DNA of 52,249 nt. Source: Actinomycetes bacterium (lineage in GTDB: Bacteria > Actinomycetota > Actinomycetes > JAHEKZ01). The notes beneath the pieces were generated by a model. That model was given only the letters and a program-made list of their open reading frames with translations. It was not told the DNA's origin and ran no database searches. The translations under genes were made by a program, and so were the position numbers. Positions within the stretch are counted from its first letter, which is position 1. The number at the start of each line of letters is the position of its first letter. The stretch is taken from contig JAJAYZ010000023.1 of the NCBI GenBank assembly GCA_027118455.1, positions 1-52,249 of the forward strand. Direction: 5' to 3'. This document shows, in pieces, positions 36,285-45,158 of this stretch.

Positions 36285-36833
36285 TTGCGAACGGAGAATA
36301 ATCCCGGATCCGCAGCTGATCCGGTGACAACCGGGAGCATCCCGGCTCTGGGCCGAGGTCCGCGCCGCAAGGACGCCCTCGACACGGTAGACCGGACGAT
36401 CATCAGCGCCCTTCGGGCCAATGCCCGGATCCCCTACGCCGACCTGGCCCGTCTCGTCGGGCTCTCCGGTCCGAGCGTGGCCGACCGGGTCAAGCGCCTG
36501 GAACAACTCGGGGTGATTACCGGCTACCACGCGGCGCTGGCTCCGTCAGCCCTCGGACTGGGCGTCGTGGCGATCGTCGGCATCGAGCAGTCCCACGACG
36601 GCGACCAAGACGCGATCGCTGAGCACCTGTCAGACCTTGAGGAGATCGAGGACTGCTGGTTTGTCGCCGGAGACGAGTCCTTCATCCTCAAGGTCCGGGT
36701 AGCCGACGTCGACTCGCTCGAGAAGTCCCTGGGACGCTTACGCAAGATCCCCGGCATATCCCGCACGCACACCACTGTCGTACTCTCGACTCGGTTCGAA
36801 GGGCGGGCAGTCCTGCCCCCCGAAGGAGCGTGA
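36285..36833 (+). CDS. Lrp/AsnC family transcriptional regulator
   Basis: A 182-residue regulator. A helix-turn-helix follows a 27-residue tail: DALDTVDRTIISALRANARIPYADLARLVGLSGPSVADRVKRLEQLGVITGYHAAL. The RAM effector domain starts near LGLGVVAIVGIEQ and has EEIEDCWFVAGDESFILKVRVADVDSLEKSLGRLRKIPGISRTHTTVVLST. TTG 36285 is supported by AGGGGG 8 bases upstream; GTG 36324 is the alternative. The effector is likely an amino acid. Overlaps the next gene by 4 bp. Confidence 0.93.
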   Translation: MRTENNPGSAADPVTTGSIPALGRGPRRKDALDTVDRTIISALRANARIPYADLARLVGLSGPSVADRVKRLEQLGVITGYHAALAPSALGLGVVAIVGIEQSHDGDQDAIAEHLSDLEEIEDCWFVAGDESFILKVRVADVDSLEKSLGRLRKIPGISRTHTTVVLSTRFEGRAVLPPEGA

Positions 36834-37201
36834 CGGTGAACGAGGCCTCGTCAGATCGGGAGACTCCGGCGCCAGAGCCTGCTACGCCGATAGTCGACGA
36901 TTCATGGACGTCCCGGCACCCGGTGGCTACTTACTCGCTGGCCCGTTTGGTGCTCTTCATCGTCCCCTTCGCCGTGCTCTACTTCGTGGCCGACTTCTTG
37001 ACCGCTGTGCTGGTGGCCTTTCTGATCTCGGCGATCGCCAGCATCTTCTTGCTCCGCAAGCAGCGTGAGGCGCTCTCGGCGTCGGTCGCCACTCGCGCTG
37101 ATCGAGCGAACCAGAAGATGGCCGAGCGGGCCGCCGCCGAAGACGACTGGGACGACGCGCAGCGTGGTGACGACGCGGGCTCAGGCAGCCGAGCGGATTA
37201 A
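36830..37201 (+). CDS. DUF4229-like membrane protein
   Basis: A 123-residue protein. It has an acidic N-terminal tail, then two transmembrane helices (ARLVLFIVPFAVLYFVA and FLTAVLVAFLISAIASIFLLRKQREAL) and a charged, Ala/Asp-rich cytoplasmic C-terminus with coiled-coil character. The layout RLxLFxxxxxxxY...LLRKQR is that of actinobacterial DUF4229 proteins found beside menaquinone genes. GTG start overlaps the regulator's stop. Its last 21 bases overlap the convergent MFS gene. Confidence 0.85.
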   Translation: MTVNEASSDRETPAPEPATPIVDDSWTSRHPVATYSLARLVLFIVPFAVLYFVADFLTAVLVAFLISAIASIFLLRKQREALSASVATRADRANQKMAERAAAEDDWDDAQRGDDAGSGSRAD

Positions 37202-38422
37202 GGTCTGTTCGAGTGGCTCTTCGTCGAGCCGCTTCAGTGGCGGCGCAACGGAGGCGAGCAGCGACAGTAGGACGGCGGCTACTGCGAAGACTCCAAGGGT
37301 GGTGACCACGCCGAACGACGCGACCAAGATTCCGGCGAGGAAGTAACCGATCGGGTAGATGCCGTAGGCGAGGGCCGTTACCACTCCCATCGCTCTGCCG
37401 CGCATGTGCTCAGGCGGCCGGCGCTGCAGGGTGAGGTTGATGATCGGGTTCATCGGCCCGAGCAGGATTCCACCGACGAACCCAGCGGCGGCCATGACGC
37501 CGGTCTCGGGCCAGAAGGTAAAGACGGCAAGCGCCAAGGCTGCTCCCCAGAGCGCGACAGCGAAGGTGGCTCGGGGGTGGGAGTGGTGGCCAAACGAGCT
37601 GTAGAGCAAGGCCCCGATCACGCCGCCGAAGCTGAAGGCCATGACGACCGCACCTAGACCGACCGGGTTGTCCTCTGCTTGGTAGATCACCGGGAGAACG
37701 ATGCCTATGACTGGGTAGGCGATACCGACGACGCCGGTCGACAGGAGCACGACGGTGCGCAGCGGGGCGTCCCCGAATACCAGTTTGAGCCCGTCCAAGG
37801 TGCCGGACCAGAAGTACGGGCGGTCGTCGTAGTGGGGGCGTCCGGCGCCTGGTACATGGACGAAGGCAAGCAGTACCGCCGAGGCAACGAAGGCCACCGT
37901 CATGGCCCAGAACGCCGACTCAACTCCGACGGTGGCGATCAAACCGGCGCCAACGGCAGGACCGACGAGGAACGCCAGTCCCCACACCGCTTCGTGAATT
38001 CCGTTGACGCGTTCGAGGCGCATTCCGGTGGCTTGCGAGACGCCGGTGAGCATCGACTCGCGAGCGGTGACGCCCGCCGGGTCGAAGACAGCACCGAGGA
38101 CAGCGAGGACGAGTACCCAGGTGAAGGTGAGTCCGGTCGTCAGCGCGACGATGGGGATTGCGGCGACGGCGACCGCCGACATCAGGTCGCTGAAGACCGA
38201 GGTACGCCGGCGTCCCACGGTGTCGACGATGGTGCCCGAGAAGAGCGAGGCAAGGAGAGTGGGAATGCCGCTGACGAGGGCAACCAGACCTGCGGCATCG
38301 GCGCGTCCGGTGAGTTCGAGGACCAGCCAGGGCAGGGCCACCATGGAGACGCCGTTGGCGAGGCCGGCGAGCAGCGTCGACCCCTCAAGGGCGATGAAGG
38401 GCATGACGCGGGCGCGCGTCAT
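37181..38422 (-). CDS. MFS transporter (drug-efflux type)
   Basis: A 413-residue protein with twelve predicted hydrophobic segments. LFSGTIVDTVGRRRTSVFSDL is the cytoplasmic loop 2-3 signature (GxxxDxxGRR). The C-terminal half repeats weaker elements (QRRPPEHMRGRAMGVVTALAYGIYPIGYFLAG), giving an MFS_3/antibiotic-exporter look. Co-transcribed with tetR (ATGA overlap), so probably induced by a ligand it exports. Substrate unknown. Confidence 0.92.
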   Translation of the reverse strand: MTRARVMPFIALEGSTLLAGLANGVSMVALPWLVLELTGRADAAGLVALVSGIPTLLASLFSGTIVDTVGRRRTSVFSDLMSAVAVAAIPIVALTTGLTFTWVLVLAVLGAVFDPAGVTARESMLTGVSQATGMRLERVNGIHEAVWGLAFLVGPAVGAGLIATVGVESAFWAMTVAFVASAVLLAFVHVPGAGRPHYDDRPYFWSGTLDGLKLVFGDAPLRTVVLLSTGVVGIAYPVIGIVLPVIYQAEDNPVGLGAVVMAFSFGGVIGALLYSSFGHHSHPRATFAVALWGAALALAVFTFWPETGVMAAAGFVGGILLGPMNPIINLTLQRRPPEHMRGRAMGVVTALAYGIYPIGYFLAGILVASFGVVTTLGVFAVAAVLLSLLASVAPPLKRLDEEPLEQTLIRSAA

Positions 38423-38997
38423 GGAGCGTCCGTCGAGGGCGCGGTGATGCCGTGGATGATCGTGGTCATGACCAGGCGTGGGGCGTCCTGCAGCCAGATG
38501 CGTCCCTCGTCGGCGGTGTCCCAGGCGGTCAAGATGGCGCCGGCGTAGGCGTCAACGACCCATTTGACCGGGAGGTCGCCGCGCAGTGATCCGTCAGCCT
38601 GGCCGCGCTCGACCGCCTGCGCCACTGGCTCAAGCGCCTCGTACCAGCGGCGAATGAGGTCGCGGGCGTTGTAGACCTCGGGCTCGGCGTGCAGGAAGGA
38701 CAGGCTCGGGCCGAGTGGGACGACGGTGTCAGTGACCCGTTGCAGGGCGTCTACAACTGGACCTTCGTCGGGGTGGGCGCTCGCGATCGCATCGGCGACG
38801 CGGTCGAGGGCGTCCTCGACGAGGGCGCGGATCAGCAGCTCGCGAGTGGGAAAGTAGCGGTGCAGCGTGGTGCGGCCGACGCCGGCGGTGGTGGCGACCT
38901 CGGACAGGGACGCCGAGCTGTCCTTGCTGAGCACGACGACGGCGGCGTCGAGCAGCGAACGGCGGGTGCGGTCGGGGCGTCCCATCGGTCTCTCCAT
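38419..38997 (-). CDS. TetR family transcriptional regulator
   Basis: A 192-residue repressor. DNA-binding domain: TRRSLLDAAVVVLSKDSSASLSEVATTAGVGRTTLHRYFPTRELLIRALVEDAL. The C-terminal ligand domain is diverse and without recognisable specificity. ATG 38997 or 38985. It controls itself and the downstream MFS gene through a palindrome at the promoter. Confidence 0.93.
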   Translation of the reverse strand: MERPMGRPDRTRRSLLDAAVVVLSKDSSASLSEVATTAGVGRTTLHRYFPTRELLIRALVEDALDRVADAIASAHPDEGPVVDALQRVTDTVVPLGPSLSFLHAEPEVYNARDLIRRWYEALEPVAQAVERGQADGSLRGDLPVKWVVDAYAGAILTAWDTADEGRIWLQDAPRLVMTTIIHGITAPSTDAP

Positions 38998-39003
38998 GGC
39001 GTG

Positions 39004-39047
39004 ATTTTTGAGTCAATGCGTGCTCCAAATGGAACATAGTTGTTCCA
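39004..39047 (-). promoter_or_regulatory. tetR promoter and operator
   Basis: TGGAACATAGTTGTTCCA (39030-39047) is a perfect 7-bp inverted repeat with a 4-bp centre, a typical TetR-family site. On the minus strand AAAAAT (39009-39004) ends 6 bases before ATG 38997, again a leaderless arrangement. The operator's edge reaches the -35 position, so binding would block RNA polymerase. Confidence 0.6.
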
Positions 39048-39053
39048 CTCTAT

Positions 39054-39208
39054 CCCCAGTTCTGGGGCCATGCCACATGGGTTCGGTCCTTTCGAACCAT
39101 CGCGACCGCCATCCGTCCACAGGGGCGCGCGCTTCCGCTCGCTGTGGATCGATGGGTGCGCGGTTAGTTCGGTCATTTCGAATCGATGCGTCATTGCCCC
39201 AATAGGGG
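39054..39208. repeat. ~150-bp structured inverted-repeat element, copy 2
   Basis: The copy begins with a CCCCA-GTTC-TGGGG hairpin and ends with CCCC-AATA-GGGG. It shares GGGGCCATGYCACATGGGTT followed by CGGTC and CGAACC with copy 1 (16980-17130). Also shared are a GTTCGGTCATTTCGAA hairpin on the right, a GTCCAC/GTGGAT pairing and GATGGGTG. The long outer stem is imperfect here. It fills the gap between menA's stop and tetR's operator. Confidence 0.7.
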
Positions 39209-39231
39209 GGTGGCCTGGTTGTGGGAGGGGA

Positions 39232-40113
39232 TTAGCTGAGGGCGAGGCCGATTCCGATGGAGAGGCCGTACAGAAGCTGGATGAGGCCGGTCGCCTGGAG
39301 GACGGGAAGCAGGTCGCGGCCGGAAGCTCCACCGAGGATGGCGCCGATCGGCGGCGCCATGGGGATGAAGGCCACCAGAGCGACCAACGCGGCAGGCGTC
39401 CACCCGACGGCGGCTACAACGACCACGACCAGCGCTGTCACGAGCAGGGCCAGGTACAGGACGCGGGTGTTCCGGTCGCCGAGGCGGACGGCGAGCGTTT
39501 GCTTGCCGGATGTCGTATCGGTCGGGATGTCGCGCAAGTTGTTGACCACCAGCAGTGCGCAGGCCAGCGCACCGACGCCGGACGCCAAGAGCAGCGCGAG
39601 CCACGACCAGGTCAAGGTCTGGACGTAGCTGGTTCCCATCGTGGCCACGATGCCGAAGAAGAAAAAGACGCTCACCTCGCCGAGGCCGCGGTAGCCGTAC
39701 GGAGAACGCCCTCCCGTGTAGTACCAAGCAGCGACCATGCATGCGGCGCCAACTGCGATCAGCCACCACTCGCCGGTGAGGGCGACGATCACCAGGCCGG
39801 CGACTGCCCCCACCACAAAGCAGATCAAGGCAGCGCGTTTGACGGTTTCCGGCGCAGCGACACCCGTCGCAGTGAGCCGCATCGGACCGACGCGCTGCTC
39901 GTCGGTTCCGCGCACTCCATCGCTGTAGTCGTTCGCGTAGTTGACGCCGACCTGGAAGGCGAGGGCGACCACCAGCGCCAGGGCGGCCAGGGCCGCATCA
40001 GCGCTGGCGAAGTAGGCGGCGACACCTGTGCCGGCGGCTACGGGGGCAACGGCTGCAGGCAGCGTGCGCGGTCGCGCACCCTGCCACCACTGTTCCGGCG
40101 TCGTCATCGTCAT
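39232..40113 (-). CDS. menA: 1,4-dihydroxy-2-naphthoate polyprenyltransferase
   Basis: A 293-residue UbiA-family membrane prenyltransferase that attaches the isoprenoid chain to DHNA. WWQGARPRTLPAAVAPVAAGTG opens the protein. The first Asp-rich motif reads VNYANDYSDGVRGTDE, and the second is NNLRDIPTDTTSGKQTLAVRLGDRNTR. About nine helices. ATG 40113 is selected because AGGAGAGGG precedes it; the longer TTG reading runs into menE. It is 19 bp downstream of menE on the same strand. Confidence 0.95.
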   Translation of the reverse strand: MTMTTPEQWWQGARPRTLPAAVAPVAAGTGVAAYFASADAALAALALVVALAFQVGVNYANDYSDGVRGTDEQRVGPMRLTATGVAAPETVKRAALICFVVGAVAGLVIVALTGEWWLIAVGAACMVAAWYYTGGRSPYGYRGLGEVSVFFFFGIVATMGTSYVQTLTWSWLALLLASGVGALACALLVVNNLRDIPTDTTSGKQTLAVRLGDRNTRVLYLALLVTALVVVVVAAVGWTPAALVALVAFIPMAPPIGAILGGASGRDLLPVLQATGLIQLLYGLSIGIGLALS

Positions 40114-40132
40114 CCCTCTCCTAGAGCGGGGG

Positions 40133-41296
40133 TCATCGTGCCAGTTTTGCGGCGATATGGCGCACTGCAGTACGGTCCGGCTTGCCGCTGGGCAGCATCG
40201 GGATGGCCTCCAGTGTGAGTACCTCGCGCGGAAGCCACTCATGCGGAATGGCATCCAGACACCAGGAGCGAACCTCGCTCAGCTCGATCGCGACGCCTGC
40301 GGTGACGACCGCGACCACCCGTTCACCCCATTCGGAGTCCGGTACGCCGACCACGACGGCACCCGTGACACTTGCAATCCCGAGGAGCACCCGTTCGACG
40401 GCTTCGGCTGGCACGTTGACGCCGCCGCTGACGATCACGTTGTCCGCCCGACCCTGCACGTGTAACACACCATCATCGAGGCGCCCGAGGTCACTGGTGG
40501 TGAACCAGCCATCGGTCAGCGAGTCATCACCGACTGCGTAGCCGTCGAACAGCATCGGTCCTGCGACGCGGATCCGCCCGTCGGCGGCGATGTCGAGGTT
40601 CACATCGGGCAAGGGGACGCCGTCGTAGACGCAGCCCGCGCACGTCTCAGTCATCCCGTAGGTGCTGATGACGTTGATCCCCGCAGCTGACGCGCGCGAG
40701 AGGAGGTCATCCGGCGCAGCAGCACCACCGACCAGAACCGCGTCGAGCTGCCACAGCGCTTCGACGCCAGCACCGTCATCGAGCAGCCGCTGAAGCTGCG
40801 TGGGCACGAGGGCGGTGTAGTGCGGCTGCTCAGAACTGGCGATGTCCATCGACTCGACGGCTGCACTGAAATCGGCAGCGTTGAAGCCGCCTGCCGTATC
40901 AACCACGACGGGTTCAAGCCCTGCACGCAGCGAGCGTACGAGCACCTGCAGCCCAGCGATGTGCGTGGTCGGCAATGCCAGCAGCCAATGTCCGCGGCCG
41001 CCAAGCACCTCATGCGTTCGGTCGGCAGAGGCCAGCAGTGCTGCCGCTGACAAAAGTGCCAAGCGGGGGATGCCGGTGCTTCCCGACGTCGGGACGACAA
41101 GGGCAACGCCGGTCGGCACGAAACATCGGTTGCCGGCATCGCGCAGCCGTTCGCGCTCTGGCGCAGCGGCTGGGAGTGGGAGCAGTGGAGCATCGCCCAT
41201 GAGGGCGGCCGAGAGCCGGGGGAGGAAGGCAGCGACATCTTTGGGGTTGGCTGGCGCGTCCACCATCTCGACGGCGTTGGCTGAGGCAAAGGTCAC
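40133..41296 (-). CDS. menE: o-Succinylbenzoate-CoA ligase
   Basis: A 387-residue ANL ligase, shorter than fatty acyl-CoA ligases as usual for MenE. P-loop [89 protein letters not shown], and catalytic Lys in [12 protein letters not shown] at the C-terminus. It activates OSB for ring closure by MenB, encoded divergently. GTG start, with AAGAAT 6 bases upstream. Confidence 0.93.
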   Translation of the reverse strand: MTFASANAVEMVDAPANPKDVAAFLPRLSAALMGDAPLLPLPAAAPERERLRDAGNRCFVPTGVALVVPTSGSTGIPRLALLSAAALLASADRTHEVLGGRGHWLLALPTTHIAGLQVLVRSLRAGLEPVVVDTAGGFNAADFSAAVESMDIASSEQPHYTALVPTQLQRLLDDGAGVEALWQLDAVLVGGAAAPDDLLSRASAAGINVISTYGMTETCAGCVYDGVPLPDVNLDIAADGRIRVAGPMLFDGYAVGDDSLTDGWFTTSDLGRLDDGVLHVQGRADNVIVSGGVNVPAEAVERVLLGIASVTGAVVVGVPDSEWGERVVAVVTAGVAIELSEVRSWCLDAIPHEWLPREVLTLEAIPMLPSGKPDRTAVRHIAAKLAR

Positions 41297-41302
41297 CTAG
41301 GT

Positions 41303-41308
41303 ATTCTT
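41303..41308 (-). promoter_or_regulatory. Candidate leaderless -10 box for menE-menA
   Basis: On the minus strand AAGAAT ends 6 bases before GTG 41296. In the same 93-bp divergent spacer TACGCT at 41358-41363 could be the plus-strand -10 box for menB, which instead has a leader and a Shine-Dalgarno. Confidence 0.35.
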
Positions 41309-41389
41309 GCGCCTCGTCACCGAGTGAGCCGGACGGGCACCGGCCTGGCGTCGCCCGTACGCTGTGGAGTCGATCGAAGAGGAGCGCCG

Positions 41390-42277
41390 ATGACCGAGCA
41401 GACCGACCAGCCCGACCACCCGGACGCAGCCACGACCATCAAGGCCGGCGCCGACTGGGTCAAGGCTGGCGATTATTCCGATATCGAGTACAACATCGCC
41501 GAGGGCATGGCAAAGATCACCATCAACCGGCCCGAGGTGCGCAACGCGTTCCGTCCGCAGACGCTCTTCGAGCTCACCGACGCGTTCGACCAGGCCCGCG
41601 ACGACGACCAGGTCGGCGTCATCATCCTCACCGGCAAGGGTGACAAGGCGTTCTGCTCCGGCGGCGACCAGCGAATTCGCGGCGACGATGGATACCTCGG
41701 TGACGACGACGTCGCGCACAAGGGCATCGGACGCCTCAACGTCCTCGACCTGCAGGTGCAGATTCGCCGGACACCGAAACCGGTTGTCGCGATGATCGCC
41801 GGTTACGCGGTCGGTGGTGGGCACGTGCTGCACGTCGTCTGCGACCTGTCGATTGCCGCCGACAACGCCCGCTTCCAGCAGACCGGCCCTAAAGTCGGTT
41901 CCTTCGATGGCGGATATGGGTCTGGGTTGCTCGCCCGGCACATCGGGCAGAAGCGCGCCCGCGAGATCTGGTTTCTCTGCCGGCAGTACGACGCCGCTAC
42001 CGCGCTCGACTGGGGTCTGGTCAACGCAGTCGTACCGATCGAAGAGCTCGAGCTCGAGACGGTGCAGTGGTGCCGCGAGATGCTTGAGCACTCGCCGCTG
42101 GCGCTGCGGATGCTGAAGGCGTCACTCAACGCTGTTGATGATGGCCTCGCTGGCGTGCAGCAGCTCGCCGGTGACGCGACGCTGCTCTTCTACATGACGC
42201 AAGAAGCGCAGGAGGGCCGCGACGCCTACGTCGCCAAGCGAAAGCCCGACTTCAGCAAGTTCCCGAAGCGTCCCTAG
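41390..42277 (+). CDS. menB: 1,4-dihydroxy-2-naphthoyl-CoA synthase
   Basis: A 295-residue crotonase-fold enzyme cyclising OSB-Co[25 protein letters not shown] (oxyanion hole), [16 protein letters not shown], and [16 protein letters not shown], with the Asp/Tyr region specific for MenB, leave little doubt, as does the C-terminus [26 protein letters not shown] is the ribosome-binding site. A strong hairpin separates it from menC. Confidence 0.97.
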   Translation: MTEQTDQPDHPDAATTIKAGADWVKAGDYSDIEYNIAEGMAKITINRPEVRNAFRPQTLFELTDAFDQARDDDQVGVIILTGKGDKAFCSGGDQRIRGDDGYLGDDDVAHKGIGRLNVLDLQVQIRRTPKPVVAMIAGYAVGGGHVLHVVCDLSIAADNARFQQTGPKVGSFDGGYGSGLLARHIGQKRAREIWFLCRQYDAATALDWGLVNAVVPIEELELETVQWCREMLEHSPLALRMLKASLNAVDDGLAGVQQLAGDATLLFYMTQEAQEGRDAYVAKRKPDFSKFPKRP

Positions 42278-42307
42278 TTTCCGGTGACCACGTGTCTGTC
42301 CCACCAG

Positions 42308-42365
42308 CGAATCCGGAGTAGGTGACCATGATGCTGCGGCAACCTGGTCACCTACTCCGGATTCG
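42308..42365. terminator. Perfect 21-bp inverted repeat between menB and menC
   Basis: CGAATCCGGAGTAGGTGACC (plus A; 42308-42328) and its exact complement at 42345-42365 flank a 16-base loop. The 3' arm ends 18 bases before menC's GTG. No T-run follows. It could end menB transcription, attenuate menC or be a mobile palindromic unit; the first bases of the spacer (GACCACGT) recur beside the hairpins at 35448 and 45808. Confidence 0.7.
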
Positions 42366-42383
42366 GCGAAGGGTTCGACGCTA

Positions 42384-43361
42384 GTGCTACCCAGCGTTGA
42401 TGAAATCCTTGACGGCGCGCTTGGGTTCGCCGTTCCGCTGACGATGACGTTTCGCAGGACTCGAGTGCGCAAGGGACTGTTGCTCCGCGGCCCCGTCGGG
42501 TGGGGCGAGTTCGCTCCGTTCCCTGAGTACGGCGCTGATGAGTCTGCGCGCTGGTTGGCCGCGGCCATCGAAGCCGCCTGGATCGGCTGGCCGGATGCGG
42601 TACGCGACGAGGTGCCCGTCAACGCGATTGTTCCCGCTGTCGGTGCTGGTGAAGCTAGACGCCTCGTACACGCGTCCGGCTGCGCGACGGTCAAGGTGAA
42701 GGTCGCTGAACCGGGGCAGTCGTTGGACGACGACGTCGCCCGCGTTGCCGCGGTTCGGGAGGCACTCGGGCCGGATGGCAGCATCCGCGTCGACGCAAAC
42801 GGAGCGTGGACCTCTGGGGAAGCTGCCACCGCGCTAGATGCCCTCGGCCAGTTCGACCTTGAGTACGTCGAGCAGCCCTGCGCCGCGCTTGTGGAGTGCG
42901 CCGCATTGCGACGCGTCATCGATGTTCGCGTTGCCATCGACGAGGGCCTGCGCAAAGCGGGCGACCCCCACCGCGTGATCGGCTTGCTTGAGGCTGCCGA
43001 CATTCTCATCCTCAAGACCCCGCCGCTCGGTGGAGTTTGCCCTGCGCTTGCGATCGCTCAGACCTACGGCCTGCCGTGTGTCGTGTCGTCGGCACTCGAC
43101 ACATCGGTCGGGCTTGCTGCTGGACTGGCCCTGGCGGCGTCCCTGCCCGAGATCCCTTATGCCTGTGGGCTCGGATCAGGCCGACTGCTCGTCGATGACG
43201 TCAGTAGTGACCGCTTGCTTCCGGAGAACGGACGACTGCGCGTTCGACGTGCGACTCCCGACACCCAGGCGGCAGTAGCGATGCCGCGCGAAGAGATGGC
43301 AGCCTGGCGTCAGCGGCTTACCGCCGCCTACGCGAGCCTCACCGAACCGGGAGCCACATGA
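42384..43361 (+). CDS. menC: o-Succinylbenzoate synthase
   Basis: A 325-residue enolase-superfamily enzyme that dehydrates SHCHC to OSB. Catalytic lysines are in VKVKV (Lys104, Lys106) and LKTPP (Lys211). Metal ligands are Asp137 (DANG), Glu163 (VEQP) and Asp186 (AIDEG). N-terminal capping domain GWGEFAPFPEYG. GTG 42384 lacks an obvious Shine-Dalgarno because the hairpin lies just upstream, which is unusual. The stop overlaps menD. Confidence 0.95.
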   Translation: MLPSVDEILDGALGFAVPLTMTFRRTRVRKGLLLRGPVGWGEFAPFPEYGADESARWLAAAIEAAWIGWPDAVRDEVPVNAIVPAVGAGEARRLVHASGCATVKVKVAEPGQSLDDDVARVAAVREALGPDGSIRVDANGAWTSGEAATALDALGQFDLEYVEQPCAALVECAALRRVIDVRVAIDEGLRKAGDPHRVIGLLEAADILILKTPPLGGVCPALAIAQTYGLPCVVSSALDTSVGLAAGLALAASLPEIPYACGLGSGRLLVDDVSSDRLLPENGRLRVRRATPDTQAAVAMPREEMAAWRQRLTAAYASLTEPGAT

Positions 43362-45064
43362 ATCCGTCCACCGCGCTGGCCACCGTGCTGGCCGACGAGC
43401 TGCTCCGCTGCGGAATGCGCGAGGCGGTACTGGCGCCGGGGTCGCGCTCGACGTCGCTGGCGCTGGCGCTGTACGCGTTGGAGGCAGCGGGTCGGGTGCG
43501 GCTCCATGTGCGCATCGATGAGCGAAGTGCTGGGTTCCTGGCGCTCGGTCTGGCCAAGGCGTCCGGAACCCCAGTACCTGTTGTGACGACGTCCGGGACG
43601 GCCGCGGCCAACCTGCACCCAGCGGCGATCGAGGCTGACCAGTCCGGCGTTCCCTTGTTGCTTCTGACGGCAGACCGCCCGCCAGAGCTGCGTTCAACGG
43701 GGGCCAATCAGACGATCGACCAGGTCAAGCTCTTCGGCGACTCGGTACGTCTGTTCGCAGAGGTCGGCGCGCCTGAGCGGGTCGTCGGAATGACCGCCTA
43801 CTGGCGCGCGCTGACCGGACGCGCGTGGGCGGCGGCGACCGGGACGCTGACGCACAATCCTGGGCCGGTTCATCTGAATCTCGCCTTCCGCGAACCCCTC
43901 GTCCCCGACGGCGATTTTGACTGGCCAGAGCCGCTCGGTGGACGCGACAACGGCGCACCCTGGACATCGGCTGAGGCACCGGCGGTGATGGCTCCGAATG
44001 TCCGACTGCCGGCGCGCACGCTCGTCATCGTGGGCGACTGCACGCCTGCGCTTGGACGTGCCGCCTCCGTGCTGGCCGAGGAGCACGGCTGGCCGGTGAT
44101 CAGCGAGCCGAGTGGCAACGCGTGCCGCGGGCCGAACGCGATCTCGATGGGTGGGTCACTGCTAGAGGTCGATGCGTTCGTCGACGCTGCTCGGCCCGAG
44201 CAGATCCTGGTGGTGGGGCGTCCGACATTGTCGCGCTCGGTCCTGGCGCTGCTGCGCGACCCGCGATCGACGGTGACGGTCGTGGCCGGCGCGACGAACT
44301 GGGCGGACGCCACACGGTCGGCGGCGCAGGTGCTTCCGGCACTTCCGGCAGCTGATGGCCACCACGAGCCCGATGCTGAGTGGTTGGCGCTCTGGCATGA
44401 CGTCGAGTTCGCGGCGCGTGGGGTTCTCGCTAAGTTACTCGACGACGAGGACGCGACCGAGCTCGGTCTTGCAAACGCGCTGCACGCTGCACTGCCGGCC
44501 GACGGGCTGCTCTTCCTCGGATCGTCGATGCCGGTGCGCGACGTCTTCACAGCGGCCGCGCCGCGCGATGGGGTCACGGTGCTCGCCAACCGCGGAGCCG
44601 CCGGTATCGACGGCACGGTGTCGTCGTCGGTCGGCGCAGCTTTGGCGTGGCAGCGTGACGGCGGTGGACGCGCGTTCGCCCTGATGGGCGACCTCACCGC
44701 GCTGCATGACGCGAACGGTCTGGTGCTCGGACCCGACGAACCGCAGCCAGACCTCACGATCGTGGTTGTCAACAACGATGGCGGAGCGATCTTCGGGCTG
44801 CTCGAGCAAGGCCACGACGACTACGCCGACGCCTTCGAACGCGTCTTCGGGACGCCGCATGGTGTCGACTTCGCCGCCTGGTGTGGTGCAACTCAGACAC
44901 CTCATACGCGCACGGCGTCCGTTGGTGCGGCGCTTGATGCCGTGCTCGACCCCCGCGGAAGTGGGATTCGCGTCGTCGAGGTGCGCACCGATCGCGCGGC
45001 AGTTGCGCGGACGCGCCGATCGGTGCGGGACCTCATCGAGTCGGCGGTCACCTCGCTGCTCTGA
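43358..45064 (+). CDS. menD: 2-Succinyl-5-enolpyruvyl-6-hydroxy-3-cyclohexene-1-carboxylate synthase
   Basis: A 568-residue thiamine diphosphate enzyme, the first step committing isochorismate to menaquinone. Features: APGSRSTSLALAL, the TPP glutamate region IDERSAGFLALGLAKASGTPV, TTSGTAAANLHPAAIEADQSGVPLLLLTADRPPELRSTGANQTIDQ. The TPP/Mg motif is FALMGDLTALHDANGL...VVNNDGGAIFGLL. Normal length. Starts in the menC stop (ATGA). menF, menG and menH are not in this window. Confidence 0.96.
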   Translation: MNPSTALATVLADELLRCGMREAVLAPGSRSTSLALALYALEAAGRVRLHVRIDERSAGFLALGLAKASGTPVPVVTTSGTAAANLHPAAIEADQSGVPLLLLTADRPPELRSTGANQTIDQVKLFGDSVRLFAEVGAPERVVGMTAYWRALTGRAWAAATGTLTHNPGPVHLNLAFREPLVPDGDFDWPEPLGGRDNGAPWTSAEAPAVMAPNVRLPARTLVIVGDCTPALGRAASVLAEEHGWPVISEPSGNACRGPNAISMGGSLLEVDAFVDAARPEQILVVGRPTLSRSVLALLRDPRSTVTVVAGATNWADATRSAAQVLPALPAADGHHEPDAEWLALWHDVEFAARGVLAKLLDDEDATELGLANALHAALPADGLLFLGSSMPVRDVFTAAAPRDGVTVLANRGAAGIDGTVSSSVGAALAWQRDGGGRAFALMGDLTALHDANGLVLGPDEPQPDLTIVVVNNDGGAIFGLLEQGHDDYADAFERVFGTPHGVDFAAWCGATQTPHTRTASVGAALDAVLDPRGSGIRVVEVRTDRAAVARTRRSVRDLIESAVTSLL

Positions 45065-45158
45065 CACGGGTTTAGTGTGAAAGGGATGGCGTACCGATGC
45101 CGACGGCCTCACACTCGTGGGTGCTGTGTCGGGTATCGCGTGGGGTGGAGGGTGAGTG

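Noticed and set aside
16980..39208. CRISPR interpretation of the repeated GTTCGGTC hairpins
   Set aside because: Only two element copies 22 kb apart, no regular spacers and no cas genes.
37679..40218. Plus-strand open frames opposite the MFS, tetR and menA genes
   Set aside because: Gly/Asp/Arg-rich translations without domains; the minus-strand genes are unambiguous.
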